Notes under the pieces: generated by a model
Databases searched by the model: none
Told to the model about the DNA's origin: nothing
What the model saw: the letters and a program-made list of their open reading frames with translations, nothing else
Program-made: the position numbers and the translations under genes
NCBI RefSeq assembly: GCF_027594865.1
Contig: NZ_CP089391.1
Location: 7,532,501 to 7,596,500, forward strand
Direction: 5' to 3'
Length of the DNA stretch: 64,000 nucleotides
DNA from: Bradyrhizobium xenonodulans
GTDB taxonomy: Bacteria; Pseudomonadota; Alphaproteobacteria; Rhizobiales; Xanthobacteraceae
Part shown: piece after piece, positions 53,883 to 63,255 of the stretch
Layout: every line of letters begins with the position of its first letter
Numbering within the stretch: the stretch's first letter is position 1

Positions 53883-54407
53883 ATGACCCTCGACCTTGCG
53901 CGCCTTCTGCTCTTCCCGGCCTTGATGGCCTTCGCCGCCGCGAGCGATCTCTTCACGATGACCATCTCGAACCGCGTCTCGCTGGCGCTGGTCGCGGGCT
54001 TCTTCGTGCTCGCCTTTGCCGGTGGCATGGCACCTTACGAGATGCTGACCCATGTCGGCGCCGGCGCATTGCTCCTGGTCGTTGCCTTCACCTGCTTTGC
54101 AATGGGCTGGATGGGCGGCGGCGACGCCAAGGTCGCAGCTTCGGTCGCGCTCTGGTTCGGCTTCGCGCAGTTGATGGATTTCCTGCTCTACGCCTCGCTG
54201 TTCGGCGGGGCGCTGACGCTGCTCCTGCTCCAGTTCCGGCAATGGCCGTTGCCTTACGGACTGGCGGGCCAGGCCTGGCTGGCAAGGCTGCACGACAAGG
54301 AGAGCGGCATTCCTTACGGTATCGCGCTCACGCTTGGCGCGCTGATGGTCTATCCGGAGACCGAATGGGTGAGGGCGATCGACCTCGCTCACCTCGCACT
54401 GCGCTGA
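53883..54407 (+). CDS. cpaA: Prepilin peptidase CpaA
   Basis: A 174-residue membrane protease of the TadV/CpaA type. The aspartates of the GXGD-type active site are visible: AASDLFTMTI (Asp22) and GWMGGGDAKVAAS (near residue 82). Five to six helices are predicted. It cleaves the leader of Flp pilin and TadE/F-like pseudopilins. It starts about 350 bases after flp and precedes cpaB by about 127 bases. It lacks the methyltransferase domain of PilD-type peptidases, as usual in this family. Confidence 0.92.
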   Translation: MTLDLARLLLFPALMAFAAASDLFTMTISNRVSLALVAGFFVLAFAGGMAPYEMLTHVGAGALLLVVAFTCFAMGWMGGGDAKVAASVALWFGFAQLMDFLLYASLFGGALTLLLLQFRQWPLPYGLAGQAWLARLHDKESGIPYGIALTLGALMVYPETEWVRAIDLAHLALR

Positions 54408-54534
54408 GCACGCCGGGTAAACCAGGCGTTAAGGCGATTTAGATACGCCTCATTAACCATGCTTTGACGAATAGCTGGTCAACTGCCGATTAAGGCGGCG
54501 GCAGCGTCGCGGCGTTTTGTGGAAAGTGAAGCGT

Positions 54535-55326
54535 ATGAATAGGGCACGCATAGTCGTCCTGACGGTCGCCATCTGCGCCGGCGGCGTCGCCGCGTACCTG
54601 GCGAGCGGCTCGGACAATTCTGCGCCGCCACCGGCAGCTCCGGTCGCGCAGCTTCCAACCGTCGACGTCCTGGTGGCCAAGAACGACATCGGCCTCGGCC
54701 AGACCGTGAAGCCGGAAGACGTGCAATGGCAGACCTGGCCCGCTGCGACCGCCAGTGCCACCTTCATTCGCCGCAACGAGCGTCCCGAGGGCGCGACCCA
54801 GGTCGCCGGCTCGATCGCGCGCGCCCCCTTCATCCAGGGTGAGCCGATCCGCGACCAGAAGCTGGTCAAAGCCGAGGGGTCCGGCTTCATGGCCGCGATC
54901 CTGCCGACCGGCATGCGCGCGATCTCGACCGAGATCTCGCCGGAAACCGGTGCCGGCGGCTTCATCCTGCCCAACGACCGCGTCGACGTGCTGCTGACGC
55001 GCCGTCTCAAGAACCCGGACCAGGGCGGTCCGGACATCGTCACGTCCGAGATCATCCTGGCCAATATTCGGGTGCTGGCGATCGACCAGGCTCCGAAAGA
55101 GAAGGACGGCCAGAACACGGTGGTCGGCAAGACCGTCACCCTCGAGCTCAATCCGACGCAGACCGCGACGCTTTCCGCGGCCCGCCAGAGCGGCACGCTG
55201 TCGCTGGCACTGCGCAGCATCGCCGACGTCAAGATGAGCGAGATCACGATCGATGATTCCGCCAAGCGCGACGGTGTTTCGATCATTCGCTACGGCATTC
55301 CAAGCCAGACGGCGAAGGCACGATGA
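54535..55326 (+). CDS. cpaB: Flp pilus assembly protein CpaB
   Basis: A 263-residue periplasmic protein with an N-terminal signal/membrane helix (residues 4-27). An SAF-like domain follows, with TVDVLVAKNDIGLGQTVKPEDVQWQ near residue 42 and GSIARAPFIQGEPIRDQKLV near 92, then GMRAISTEISPETGAGGFILPNDRVDVLLT near 128. CpaB (RcpC) supports the secretin. The ATG at 54535 is chosen for its better ribosome-binding site (GGAAAG). The stop overlaps the cpaC start by four bases. Confidence 0.93.
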   Translation: MNRARIVVLTVAICAGGVAAYLASGSDNSAPPPAAPVAQLPTVDVLVAKNDIGLGQTVKPEDVQWQTWPAATASATFIRRNERPEGATQVAGSIARAPFIQGEPIRDQKLVKAEGSGFMAAILPTGMRAISTEISPETGAGGFILPNDRVDVLLTRRLKNPDQGGPDIVTSEIILANIRVLAIDQAPKEKDGQNTVVGKTVTLELNPTQTATLSAARQSGTLSLALRSIADVKMSEITIDDSAKRDGVSIIRYGIPSQTAKAR

Positions 55327-56813
55327 GGACCGTCGACATGAAATGCAGGGCAGATTTGGCGACGATGCGAACCTCGATGGTCCGCGCCCTGTCGTTTTCG
55401 GCCGCCTTCGCGCTGACACTCAACCCGGTGCTCACCCCCGCGGTCGCCGCCGACTACCGCCCCGTGGCGCAGGCCGCGGCCGACGGCCAGATGAACGCGC
55501 GCTTCCTCTCGCTCGGCGTCGGCAAGTCGATCGTGATCGACCTGCCGCGCGACATCAAGGACGTCCTGGTCGCCGATCCCAAGATCGCCAATGCGGTGGT
55601 GCGCTCGGCCCAGCGCGCCTACATCATCGGCGCCACGGTCGGCCAGACCAACATCGTGTTCTTCGATTCCGCCGGCCAGCAGATCGCGGCCTATGACATC
55701 GCGGTCAAGCGCGACCTCAACGGCCTGCGCGCCGCGCTGAAGCAGATCCTGCCCAATTCCGACATCCAGATCGACGGCCTCGGTGACGGCGTCGTCCTGA
55801 CCGGCTCGGCGGCGAACCCGTTGGAAGCGCAGCAGGCCAACGATCTCGCCGCGCGCCTCGCCGGAGGCGCCGACAAGGTGGTGAACTCGATCGTGGTCCG
55901 CGGCCGCGACCAGGTCATGCTGAAGGTGACGGTCGCCGAAGTCGCACGCACTATCATCAAGCAGCTCGGTATCGATCTCACCGCGAACCTGAACTACGGC
56001 ACGTCGGTGGTGAGCTTCACCAATTCCAACCCGTTCACGGCTCTTGGCAAGAATCTGGTGGACGGCAACGCGCTGACCACGAAATTCGGCGCGACGCCCT
56101 CGGTGCAGGCCACTCTGCGCGCGATGGAGACCGCGGGCGTGATCCGGACGCTGGCCGAGCCGAACCTGACCGCGATCTCCGGCGAATCCGCGACCTTCAT
56201 CGCCGGCGGCGAATTCCCTGTGCCCGCAGGCTATGCCTGCGATCCCACCACGCATGTCTGTACCACCCAGATCAGCTTCAAGAAGTTCGGCATCTCGCTC
56301 AACTTTACCCCCGTGGTGCTGAGCGAGGGCAAGATCAGCCTGCGCGTCATGACCGAGGTCTCGGAACTGTCGAACGAAAACTCGATCACCCTCTCGCAGG
56401 CCGTGACCTCGTCCTCGGTGAACTCGCTGACGGTGCCCTCGATCAAGACCCGCCGCGCGGAGACCTCGCTGGAAATTCCCTCCGGCGGCGCGATGGCGAT
56501 GGCCGGCCTGATCCAGCAGCAGACCAAGCAGGCCGTCAGCGGATTGCCGGGAATGATGCAGCTCCCGATCCTCGGCACGCTGTTCCGCAGCCGCGACTTC
56601 GTCAACAACTCGACCGAGCTGGTCGTGATCGTGACACCTTATGTCGTTCGCGCAGCGTCGCCAAAGGACTTGTCGCGGCCGGATGACGGCTTCGCCGCGC
56701 CTGCGGATCCGCAGGCCGAGCTGATCGGCAACATCAACCGCATCTACGGCGTGCCCGGCCGGACCGAACCGGCAAAGAACTATCGCGGCACCTACGGCTT
56801 CATCACCGACTGA
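55323..56813 (+). CDS. cpaC: Secretin CpaC (type II/IV secretion system outer-membrane channel)
   Basis: A 496-residue outer-membrane secretin. A signal sequence ends near residue 42 (AVAADYR), the pilus N-domain is at about 58-135, then BON-like and N-terminal repeats, and the secretin channel at about 250-440, with GVIRTLAEPNLTAISGESATFIAGGEFPVP near 280 and ETSLEIPSGGAMAMAGLIQQ near 380. The C-terminal part ends TELVVIVTPYVVRA. It forms the pore for the pilus. It overlaps cpaB by four bases; cpaD follows after 20 bases. Confidence 0.94.
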   Translation: MRTVDMKCRADLATMRTSMVRALSFSAAFALTLNPVLTPAVAADYRPVAQAAADGQMNARFLSLGVGKSIVIDLPRDIKDVLVADPKIANAVVRSAQRAYIIGATVGQTNIVFFDSAGQQIAAYDIAVKRDLNGLRAALKQILPNSDIQIDGLGDGVVLTGSAANPLEAQQANDLAARLAGGADKVVNSIVVRGRDQVMLKVTVAEVARTIIKQLGIDLTANLNYGTSVVSFTNSNPFTALGKNLVDGNALTTKFGATPSVQATLRAMETAGVIRTLAEPNLTAISGESATFIAGGEFPVPAGYACDPTTHVCTTQISFKKFGISLNFTPVVLSEGKISLRVMTEVSELSNENSITLSQAVTSSSVNSLTVPSIKTRRAETSLEIPSGGAMAMAGLIQQQTKQAVSGLPGMMQLPILGTLFRSRDFVNNSTELVVIVTPYVVRAASPKDLSRPDDGFAAPADPQAELIGNINRIYGVPGRTEPAKNYRGTYGFITD

Positions 56814-56833
56814 AGCGGAACGGGGACTTCACG

Positions 56834-57568
56834 ATGATCACTAGACCACCCCAGCTTCGCAAACGCGCCGCCCGCCTCGGCGGCGCGCTCGTCGGCATGG
56901 CGCTCGCCCTCGGCGGCTGCCAGCACGACGAAGCGGTCACCGCGTCGATTCCCGACGACTACAAGCAGCGCCATCCGATCGCGATCGAGGAACAGAACCG
57001 CTCGATCGTCGTCTTCGTCGGCCACGCCCGCGGCGGACTGACCGCCGCCCAGCGCGCCGACGTGATGGGCGTCGCGTCGGCCTGGCTGCACGAGGGTACC
57101 GGCGCGATCCGCATCGACGTACCGTCCGGCACGCCCAACGCGCGTCCGGTCGCGGACACGATGCGAGAAATCCAGGCGATGCTGGCAGGCGCAGGCGTTC
57201 CGCCGCGCGGCGTCAACGTTCGTCCCTACCAGCCGGAAGACAAGCGTTTCCTGCCGCCGATCCGGCTCACCTATTCCAAGATCGCCGCGGTCGCAGGCCC
57301 CTGCGGATTGTGGCCGGAGGACATCGGTCCTTCGCTGAAGAACAAGAGCTGGTTCGAGAACAAGGACTATTACAATTACGGCTGCGCCTATCAGCGCAAC
57401 ATGGCGGCCATGGTCGACAATCCGTCGGATCTCGAGCAGCCGCGGCCTGAAACGCCGTCCTATACGGCGCGCCGCGTCATGGGCTTCGAGAAATATCGCA
57501 AGGGAACGACGTCGGCGACCACCTATCCTGAGGCCGAAAAGGCCAAACTCAGCGACACCGGCAAATGA
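56834..57568 (+). CDS. cpaD: Pilus assembly lipoprotein CpaD
   Basis: A 244-residue lipoprotein with the lipobox LALGGC (Cys29). The CpaD family is recognised from YKQRHPIAIEEQNRSIVVFVG near residue 50 and GPCGLWPEDIGPSLKN near 155, plus FENKDYYNYGCAYQRNMAAMVDNPSDLEQPRPET near 175. It is thought to help the secretin at the outer membrane. It ends with four bases overlapping cpaE. The conserved YNYGCAYQ segment marks it as CpaD rather than a generic lipoprotein. Confidence 0.92.
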   Translation: MITRPPQLRKRAARLGGALVGMALALGGCQHDEAVTASIPDDYKQRHPIAIEEQNRSIVVFVGHARGGLTAAQRADVMGVASAWLHEGTGAIRIDVPSGTPNARPVADTMREIQAMLAGAGVPPRGVNVRPYQPEDKRFLPPIRLTYSKIAAVAGPCGLWPEDIGPSLKNKSWFENKDYYNYGCAYQRNMAAMVDNPSDLEQPRPETPSYTARRVMGFEKYRKGTTSATTYPEAEKAKLSDTGK

Positions 57569-58833
57569 TCAGCTACGCCCGCCAGACCCAAGACGAGCAG
57601 CCGGACGCGGCGACCCCGCCGGTCGACGAGCATATTGCACCCGCACCGCGCGTGTCGGTCCAGGCCTTCTGCGAGACCGTGGAGACCGCTGCCGCCGTGC
57701 AGTCGGCCGGCGAGGATCGCCGTCTCGGCAAGGCCCACCTGAAGATCCAGATGGGCGGCATGGCGGCCGCCATCGAGGCCTACCGCTCGGCCCCGACACC
57801 GAACGTGATCGTGCTCGAAAGCGACGGCCGCAACGACCTTCTGACCGGGCTCGACCATCTCGCCACGGTCTGCGACGCCGGCACCCGCGTGGTCGTGATC
57901 GGCCGCATCAACGACGTCATGCTATACCGCGAGCTGGTGCGGCGCGGCGTCAGCGACTACGTGCTGTCGCCGGTCGGGCCGATCGACGTCGTGCGCTCGA
58001 TCTGCAACCTGTTCTCGGCGCCGGAAGCCAAGGCGGTCGGCCGTATCATCGCCGTGGTCGGCGCCAAGGGCGGCGTCGGCGCCTCCACGATCTCCCACAA
58101 CGTCGCCTGGGCGATCGCGCGCGACCTCGCGATGGACGCGGTCGTCGCCGATCTCGACCTCGCCTTCGGCACTGCCGGGCTCGACTACAACCAGGACCCG
58201 CCGCAAGGTATTGCGGATGCCGTGTTCTCCCCGGATCGCGTCGATACCGCCTTCATCGACCGCCTGTTGTCGAAATGCACCGACCATCTCAGCCTGCTGG
58301 CGGCGCCGGCGACGCTCGACCGGGTCTATGATTTCGGCACCGACGCCTTCGATGCCGTGTTCGACACGCTGCGCTCCACCATGCCCTGCATCGTGCTCGA
58401 CATTCCGCATCAATGGTCGGGTTGGACCAAGCGCGCCCTGATCGGGGCGGACGACATCCTGATCGTGGCGGCGCCCGACCTCGCCAATCTGCGCAACACC
58501 AAGAACCTGTTCGACCTCTTGAAGGCTTCGCGGCCGAACGACCGGCCCCCGCTGTACTGCCTGAACCAGGTCGGCGTGCCGAAACGGCCCGAAATCGCCG
58601 CCGCCGAGTTCGCCAAGGCGATCGAGAGCCAGCCGGTCGTCTCGATCCCGTTCGAGCCGCAGATCTTCGGCTCGGCGGCCAACAACGGCCAGATGATCGC
58701 GGAGATCTCCGCCAACCACAAATCGATCGAGATGTTTCTTCAGATCGCCCAGCGCCTGACCGGCCGCAGCGAGACGAAGAAACAAAAGTCGTCCCTGCTT
58801 TCACCCCTGATTGAGAAGTTGCGGGGAAAATAA
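57565..58833 (+). CDS. cpaE: Pilus assembly ATPase-like protein CpaE (TadZ type)
   Basis: A 422-residue MinD/ParA-like protein. A receiver-like N-terminal domain occupies about residues 20-135, and the deviant Walker A GAKGGVGASTIS is near residue 168. VADLDLAFGTAGLDYNQDP near 195 is the switch region. CpaE localises the Tad system to the cell pole. It is coupled to cpaD (four-base overlap) and precedes cpaF by 21 bases. The receiver-like part lacks an obvious phospho-acceptor aspartate, as is usual in CpaE. Confidence 0.92.
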   Translation: MISYARQTQDEQPDAATPPVDEHIAPAPRVSVQAFCETVETAAAVQSAGEDRRLGKAHLKIQMGGMAAAIEAYRSAPTPNVIVLESDGRNDLLTGLDHLATVCDAGTRVVVIGRINDVMLYRELVRRGVSDYVLSPVGPIDVVRSICNLFSAPEAKAVGRIIAVVGAKGGVGASTISHNVAWAIARDLAMDAVVADLDLAFGTAGLDYNQDPPQGIADAVFSPDRVDTAFIDRLLSKCTDHLSLLAAPATLDRVYDFGTDAFDAVFDTLRSTMPCIVLDIPHQWSGWTKRALIGADDILIVAAPDLANLRNTKNLFDLLKASRPNDRPPLYCLNQVGVPKRPEIAAAEFAKAIESQPVVSIPFEPQIFGSAANNGQMIAEISANHKSIEMFLQIAQRLTGRSETKKQKSSLLSPLIEKLRGK

Positions 58834-58854
58834 GCCGCCGCATGGAGTCGTTAA

Positions 58855-60318
58855 GTGTTCGGTAAGCGTAGCGGAACAGACACCGATACTCGGGCTCCCA
58901 AGCCCGGCGCCGTGTCGCCAGAGCCTGCCCAGGCTCCGGCGCCCGCGGTGTCGCGCGCGCCGCCCCCGCCGGCCATCGCCTCGCCGCCGCTTGCCCCGGC
59001 AAGGCCAGCGCCGACCATGGAATCCCGCCGCTCGGACAATTACTACGAGGTCAAGGCGACGATCTTCGGCGCGCTGATCGAGGCCATCGACCTCGCCCAG
59101 CTCGCCAAGCTGGACTCCGAATCCGCGCGCGAGGAAATCCGCGACATCGTCAACGAGATCATCGCGATCAAGAACATCGTGATGTCGATCGCCGAGCAGG
59201 AAGAGCTGCTCGACGACATCTGCAACGACGTGCTCGGCTACGGCCCGCTGGAGCCACTGCTGTCGCGCGACGACATCGCCGACATCATGGTCAACGGCGC
59301 CAACACCGTCTTCATCGAAGTCAACGGCAAGATCCAGAAGACCGGCATCCGCTTCCGCGACAACCAGCAGCTCCTCAACATCTGCCAGCGCATCGTCAGC
59401 CAGGTCGGCCGGCGCGTCGACGAATCCTCGCCGATCTGCGACGCCCGTCTCGCCGACGGCTCCCGCGTCAATGCCATCGTGCCGCCGCTGTCGATCGACG
59501 GCCCTACGCTCACAATTCGTAAGTTCAAGAAGGACAAGCTGACGCTGGATCAGCTCGTCAAGTTCGGCGCGATCTCGCCGGAGGGTGCCGAAATCCTCCA
59601 GATCATCGGCCGCGTCCGCTGCAACGTTCTGATCTCCGGCGGTACCGGCTCGGGCAAGACCACGCTGCTCAACTGCCTGACCAACTACATCGAGCACGAC
59701 GAGCGCGTCATCACCTGCGAAGACGCCGCCGAGCTCCAGCTCCAGCAGCCGCACGTGGTCCGGCTGGAAACCCGTCCGCCCAACATCGAGGGCGAGGGCC
59801 AGGTCACCATGCGCGAGCTGGTCCGAAACTGCCTGCGTATGCGTCCCGAACGCATCATCGTCGGCGAGGTCCGCGGACCCGAGGCGTTCGACCTGCTCCA
59901 GGCCATGAACACCGGCCATGACGGCTCGATGGGCACGCTGCACGCCAACAATCCGCGCGAAGCCCTGTCGCGCTGCGAATCCATGATCACGATGGGCGGC
60001 TTTTCCCTCCCGTCGCGAACAATTCGCGAGATGATCTGCGCCTCGATCGACGTCATCGTCCAGGCCGCGCGCCTGCGCGACGGCTCGCGCCGCATCACCC
60101 ACATCACCGAGGTGATGGGCATGGAAGGCGACACCATCATCACCCAGGACATCTTCCTCTACGACATGGTCGGCGAGGACGCCAACGGCAAGATCATCGG
60201 CCGGCACCGCTCGACCGGCATCGGCCGCCCGAAGTTCTGGGAACGCGCGCGCTATTACGGTGACGAGAAGCGCCTTGCCGCTGCGCTCGATGCGGCGGAA
60301 GTCGCGCCGAAGACATGA
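58855..60318 (+). CDS. cpaF: Pilus secretion ATPase CpaF (TadA)
   Basis: A 487-residue hexameric ATPase of the type II/IV secretion family. Walker [15 protein letters not shown] is near residue 262, the Asp box and Walker B region [36 protein letters not shown] near 325-355, and [20 protein letters not shown] near 305. The first 60 residues are Pro/Ala-rich and probably disordered. It starts with GTG, with GGAG seven bases upstream. It powers assembly, and probably retraction, of the Flp pilus. Confidence 0.95.
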   Translation: MFGKRSGTDTDTRAPKPGAVSPEPAQAPAPAVSRAPPPPAIASPPLAPARPAPTMESRRSDNYYEVKATIFGALIEAIDLAQLAKLDSESAREEIRDIVNEIIAIKNIVMSIAEQEELLDDICNDVLGYGPLEPLLSRDDIADIMVNGANTVFIEVNGKIQKTGIRFRDNQQLLNICQRIVSQVGRRVDESSPICDARLADGSRVNAIVPPLSIDGPTLTIRKFKKDKLTLDQLVKFGAISPEGAEILQIIGRVRCNVLISGGTGSGKTTLLNCLTNYIEHDERVITCEDAAELQLQQPHVVRLETRPPNIEGEGQVTMRELVRNCLRMRPERIIVGEVRGPEAFDLLQAMNTGHDGSMGTLHANNPREALSRCESMITMGGFSLPSRTIREMICASIDVIVQAARLRDGSRRITHITEVMGMEGDTIITQDIFLYDMVGEDANGKIIGRHRSTGIGRPKFWERARYYGDEKRLAAALDAAEVAPKT

Positions 60319-60334
60319 ACGGATCGGCGCAGCC

Positions 60335-61312
60335 ATGAACATGCAGGTCCTCGCCCTCGCCTTCCTCGCCACCGCCGCCGTCGGCGGCATCGCCTGGGTG
60401 TTCCTTTATCCACTCCTGTCCGGGGAGCGAAAGGCGGAAGGCCGCCGCGCCTCGATCGCACGCGCCGATGCGCCCACGGTCAAGCAGTCCGAGAAGAGCC
60501 AGCGTTCGCGCCGCGAACAGGTCGAGACCTCGCTCAAGGATCTCGAGGCGCGGCGCCAGCAGGAGAAGAGCGTACCGCTCAGCGTCCGCCTGTCGCAGGC
60601 AGGCCTTGACTGGACACCGCAGAAATTCTGGACCGTGTCCGCCGTCGTGGCGGGTGTGTTCTTCGCAGCCGCCCTGTTCGGCGGCGGCGGCATGCTTGGC
60701 GCCGCCGGCCTCGCCTTTGCCGGCGGTTTCGGCCTGCCGCGCTGGGCGCTGAGTTATCTGAAGAAGCGCCGCGAGAACAAGTTCCTGGCTGCACTGCCCG
60801 ACGCGGTCGACGTGATCGTTCGCGGCATCAAGGCCGGTCTGCCGCTGTTCGAATCGATCAAGGTCGTCGCCGCCGATTCGCCGGAGCCGCTGCGCAGCGA
60901 GTTCCTGGCCATCATCGAGACGCAGGCGATCGGCATGCCGCTCGGCGAAGCCTGCTCGCGACTCTATGACCGCATGCCGCTGCCGGAAGCCAATTTCTTC
61001 GGCATCGTCATCTCGATCCAGCAGAAATCCGGCGGCAACCTCTCCGAAGCCCTCGGCAATCTCTCCAAGGTGCTGCGCGACCGCAAGAAGATGAAGGAAA
61101 AGATCCAGGCGATGTCGATGGAAGCCAAGGCTTCGGCCGGCATCATCGGTTCGCTGCCGCCGATCGTGATGTTCCTCGTCTATCTCACGACGCCGCACTA
61201 CATCTCTATTCTGTGGACCCATCCGACCGGCCAGCTCATGCTGGTCGGTTGCGTCGTCTGGATGTCGATCGGCATCATGGTGATGAAGAAGATGATCAAC
61301 TTCGATTTCTGA
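60335..61312 (+). CDS. tadB: Tad pilus inner-membrane protein TadB
   Basis: A 325-residue type II secretion F-domain protein. It has hydrophobic helices near residues 3-25 and 105-150, then the conserved F-domain VDVIVRGIKAGLPLFESI near 167 and VISIQQKSGGNLSEALGNLSKVLRDRKKMKEKIQAMSMEAKASAGII near 225-275, ending with a C-terminal helix pair. ATG 60335 is preferred over an upstream ATG that would overlap cpaF. It is 16 bases after cpaF and ten before tadC. It forms the platform at the inner membrane with TadC. Confidence 0.94.
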   Translation: MNMQVLALAFLATAAVGGIAWVFLYPLLSGERKAEGRRASIARADAPTVKQSEKSQRSRREQVETSLKDLEARRQQEKSVPLSVRLSQAGLDWTPQKFWTVSAVVAGVFFAAALFGGGGMLGAAGLAFAGGFGLPRWALSYLKKRRENKFLAALPDAVDVIVRGIKAGLPLFESIKVVAADSPEPLRSEFLAIIETQAIGMPLGEACSRLYDRMPLPEANFFGIVISIQQKSGGNLSEALGNLSKVLRDRKKMKEKIQAMSMEAKASAGIIGSLPPIVMFLVYLTTPHYISILWTHPTGQLMLVGCVVWMSIGIMVMKKMINFDF

Positions 61313-61321
61313 CGGTGCCGT

Positions 61322-62296
61322 ATGGTCGAATTCCTCGTTTCGAAACTGCATGACGCCCGCTTCATGACGATGCTGCTGGCAGCGATCGCCGCCAGCGCCA
61401 CCGTCTACACGCTGGTGATGCCGCTGTTCGCCGGCGAGGGCCTTTCCAAGCGCATGAAGGCGGTGGCGAGCGAGCGCGAGCGCATCCGGCAGCGCGAGCG
61501 CGACCGCCTCAACAAAAGCGAGAAGGTCACGCTGCGCCAGACGCCGAAGCAGGTCGTCTCCCGGGTCGTCGAGGACTTCAACCTCACGAAATGGCTGGCG
61601 CAGGAAGCCGCGCGCGACAAGCTCATCATGGCGGGCTATCGCGGCCAGGCGCCCTACATCACCTTCCTGTTTGCCCGCATGGTGGCCCCGATCGTGCTGT
61701 TCGTCGGCTCGGTCATCTATGTGTTCCTGATCGCTCACATGGAGCAGTCGATGCCGATCAAGATCGGTATCTGCATCGGCGCTGCCTATCTCGGCCTTCA
61801 GGCGCCGATGCTGTTCCTCAAGAATGCGATCTCCAAGCGCCAGCTCTCGATCAAGCGCGCCTTTCCCGATGCGCTCGACCTGCTGCTGATCTGCATCGAA
61901 TCCGGCATGTCGGTCGAAATGGCGTTCCGAAAGGTCGCCATCGAAATCGTGGGCCAGTCGATCGCGCTGTCGGAGGAGTTCACCCTGACCACGGCCGAGC
62001 TGTCCTATTTACAGGACCGCAAGGTCGCCTATGAGAACCTGGCGCGGCGCACCGGGCTCGAGGGCGTCAAGTCGGTGTGTCTCGCGCTTCAGCAGGCGGA
62101 GCGCTACGGCACCCCGCTCGGCCATTCCTTGCGCGTGATGGCGCAGGAAAACCGCGACATGCGCATGAACGAGGCCGAGAAGAAGGCCGCAGCGCTGCCG
62201 CCGAAGCTGACGGTGCCGATGATCCTGTTCTTCCTGCCCGTGCTGTTCGTCGTCATTCTCGGACCGACCGGCATCAAGATCACCGAGCTGCACTGA
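61322..62296 (+). CDS. tadC: Tad pilus inner-membrane protein TadC
   Basis: A 324-residue F-domain protein paired with TadB. N-terminal helix at about residues 15-40, then a basic cytoplasmic segment, helices near 120-165, the F-domain FPDALDLLLICIESGMSVEMAFRKVA near 181, and GYGTPLGHSL-like RYGTPLGHSLRVMAQENRDMRMNEAEKKAAALP near 261-293 ahead of a C-terminal helix. It starts nine bases after tadB. It is the last gene of the run on this strand. Confidence 0.94.
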   Translation: MVEFLVSKLHDARFMTMLLAAIAASATVYTLVMPLFAGEGLSKRMKAVASERERIRQRERDRLNKSEKVTLRQTPKQVVSRVVEDFNLTKWLAQEAARDKLIMAGYRGQAPYITFLFARMVAPIVLFVGSVIYVFLIAHMEQSMPIKIGICIGAAYLGLQAPMLFLKNAISKRQLSIKRAFPDALDLLLICIESGMSVEMAFRKVAIEIVGQSIALSEEFTLTTAELSYLQDRKVAYENLARRTGLEGVKSVCLALQQAERYGTPLGHSLRVMAQENRDMRMNEAEKKAAALPPKLTVPMILFFLPVLFVVILGPTGIKITELH

Positions 62297-62356
62297 CGCA
62301 AGGCGCGGACCGCGGGCAGTCCGCGGGCCACCGCAAGCTTGCAAGATCGGATTTGA

Positions 62357-63169
62357 TCAGTCGGGCTGGCTGAGCGAGGCGACCGGCGTCCGCCTCGCTG
62401 CACCGCGCGGCGTGTCGCTGCGGCTCAGCATGTCCTTGAGATAGGCGACATTGGCGGCGGCCTGGTCGGGCGGCAGGTCTGCCTTCACGATGGTCTCGGC
62501 CTCGGCGAAGCGGCCCTGGAGACCGACGACCAGGCCGAGATTCTGCCGCACCCGGGTGCTGGCGCGCGGCGAAGCATAGGCCTGCCGCAGCGCCTCTTCG
62601 GCCTTCGGGAGGTCCTTCGACAGCATGTAGGACAGGCCGAGATTGGAGAGCACGCCGGGATCGCCCGGCGCGATCTTCAGTGCGCTCGCATAATAGGAGC
62701 GCGCCTCCTGGTGGCGGCCCATCTGGTCGAGCGCGGTGCCCTGCACCGAGAGCAGGCGCCAGTCCGGATTATCGGGCGAGTGAGCCTTCGACAGCACGTC
62801 GAAGGCCTGCTGGAAATTACCGTTATCGGCGAGTGCGCGACCATACTGGGCGAGCAGCGCCTTGTTGCCGGGATTGGCGATCGTCGCCTGCTCGAGCACA
62901 GCGGCGGCCTGCGCGCGCTGGCCGTTGGCCCGCAAGGCCTGGCCGTAGCCGAGCGCGGCTTCGGCATCCTTGGGATTGGCACGATAGCGCTCGCCATAGA
63001 CCTCGACGGCGCGCGCAGGATCGGCGGGGGCAGCTTCCGCCCGCGGCCCGACCGAGCCTGTGACGTCGGAGAGTTTCGACATGGCCGTGCAGCCGCCGAG
63101 GCCCATGGCCACCACCGCGACCAGCGACGAGGACGCGAGAAGCCGGGCAAGACTGAACCGTTGACGCAT
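62357..63169 (-). CDS. TPR-repeat lipoprotein (TadD-like)
   Basis: A 270-residue lipoprotein with lipobox MGLGGC (Cys27 from the chosen ATG). It carries several tetratricopeptide repeats at about residues 55-215, for example AEAALGYGQALRANGQRAQAAAVLEQA and KALLAQYGRALADNGNFQQAFDVLSKA. TadD proteins of this layout are needed for Tad pilus assembly at the outer membrane. It is convergent with tadC, which is unusual for a locus that is otherwise one direction, so it must be separately expressed. A GTG start five codons earlier is possible. Confidence 0.88.
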   Translation of the reverse strand: MRQRFSLARLLASSSLVAVVAMGLGGCTAMSKLSDVTGSVGPRAEAAPADPARAVEVYGERYRANPKDAEAALGYGQALRANGQRAQAAAVLEQATIANPGNKALLAQYGRALADNGNFQQAFDVLSKAHSPDNPDWRLLSVQGTALDQMGRHQEARSYYASALKIAPGDPGVLSNLGLSYMLSKDLPKAEEALRQAYASPRASTRVRQNLGLVVGLQGRFAEAETIVKADLPPDQAAANVAYLKDMLSRSDTPRGAARRTPVASLSQPD

Positions 63170-63255
63170 GACGCTTTGACTCACGAGCCGATTGATCGAG
63201 CCGAACGCGCCAGCAATAGACCGTTAACCCTAATGGCCGGTTAACGCCGCGGCCC

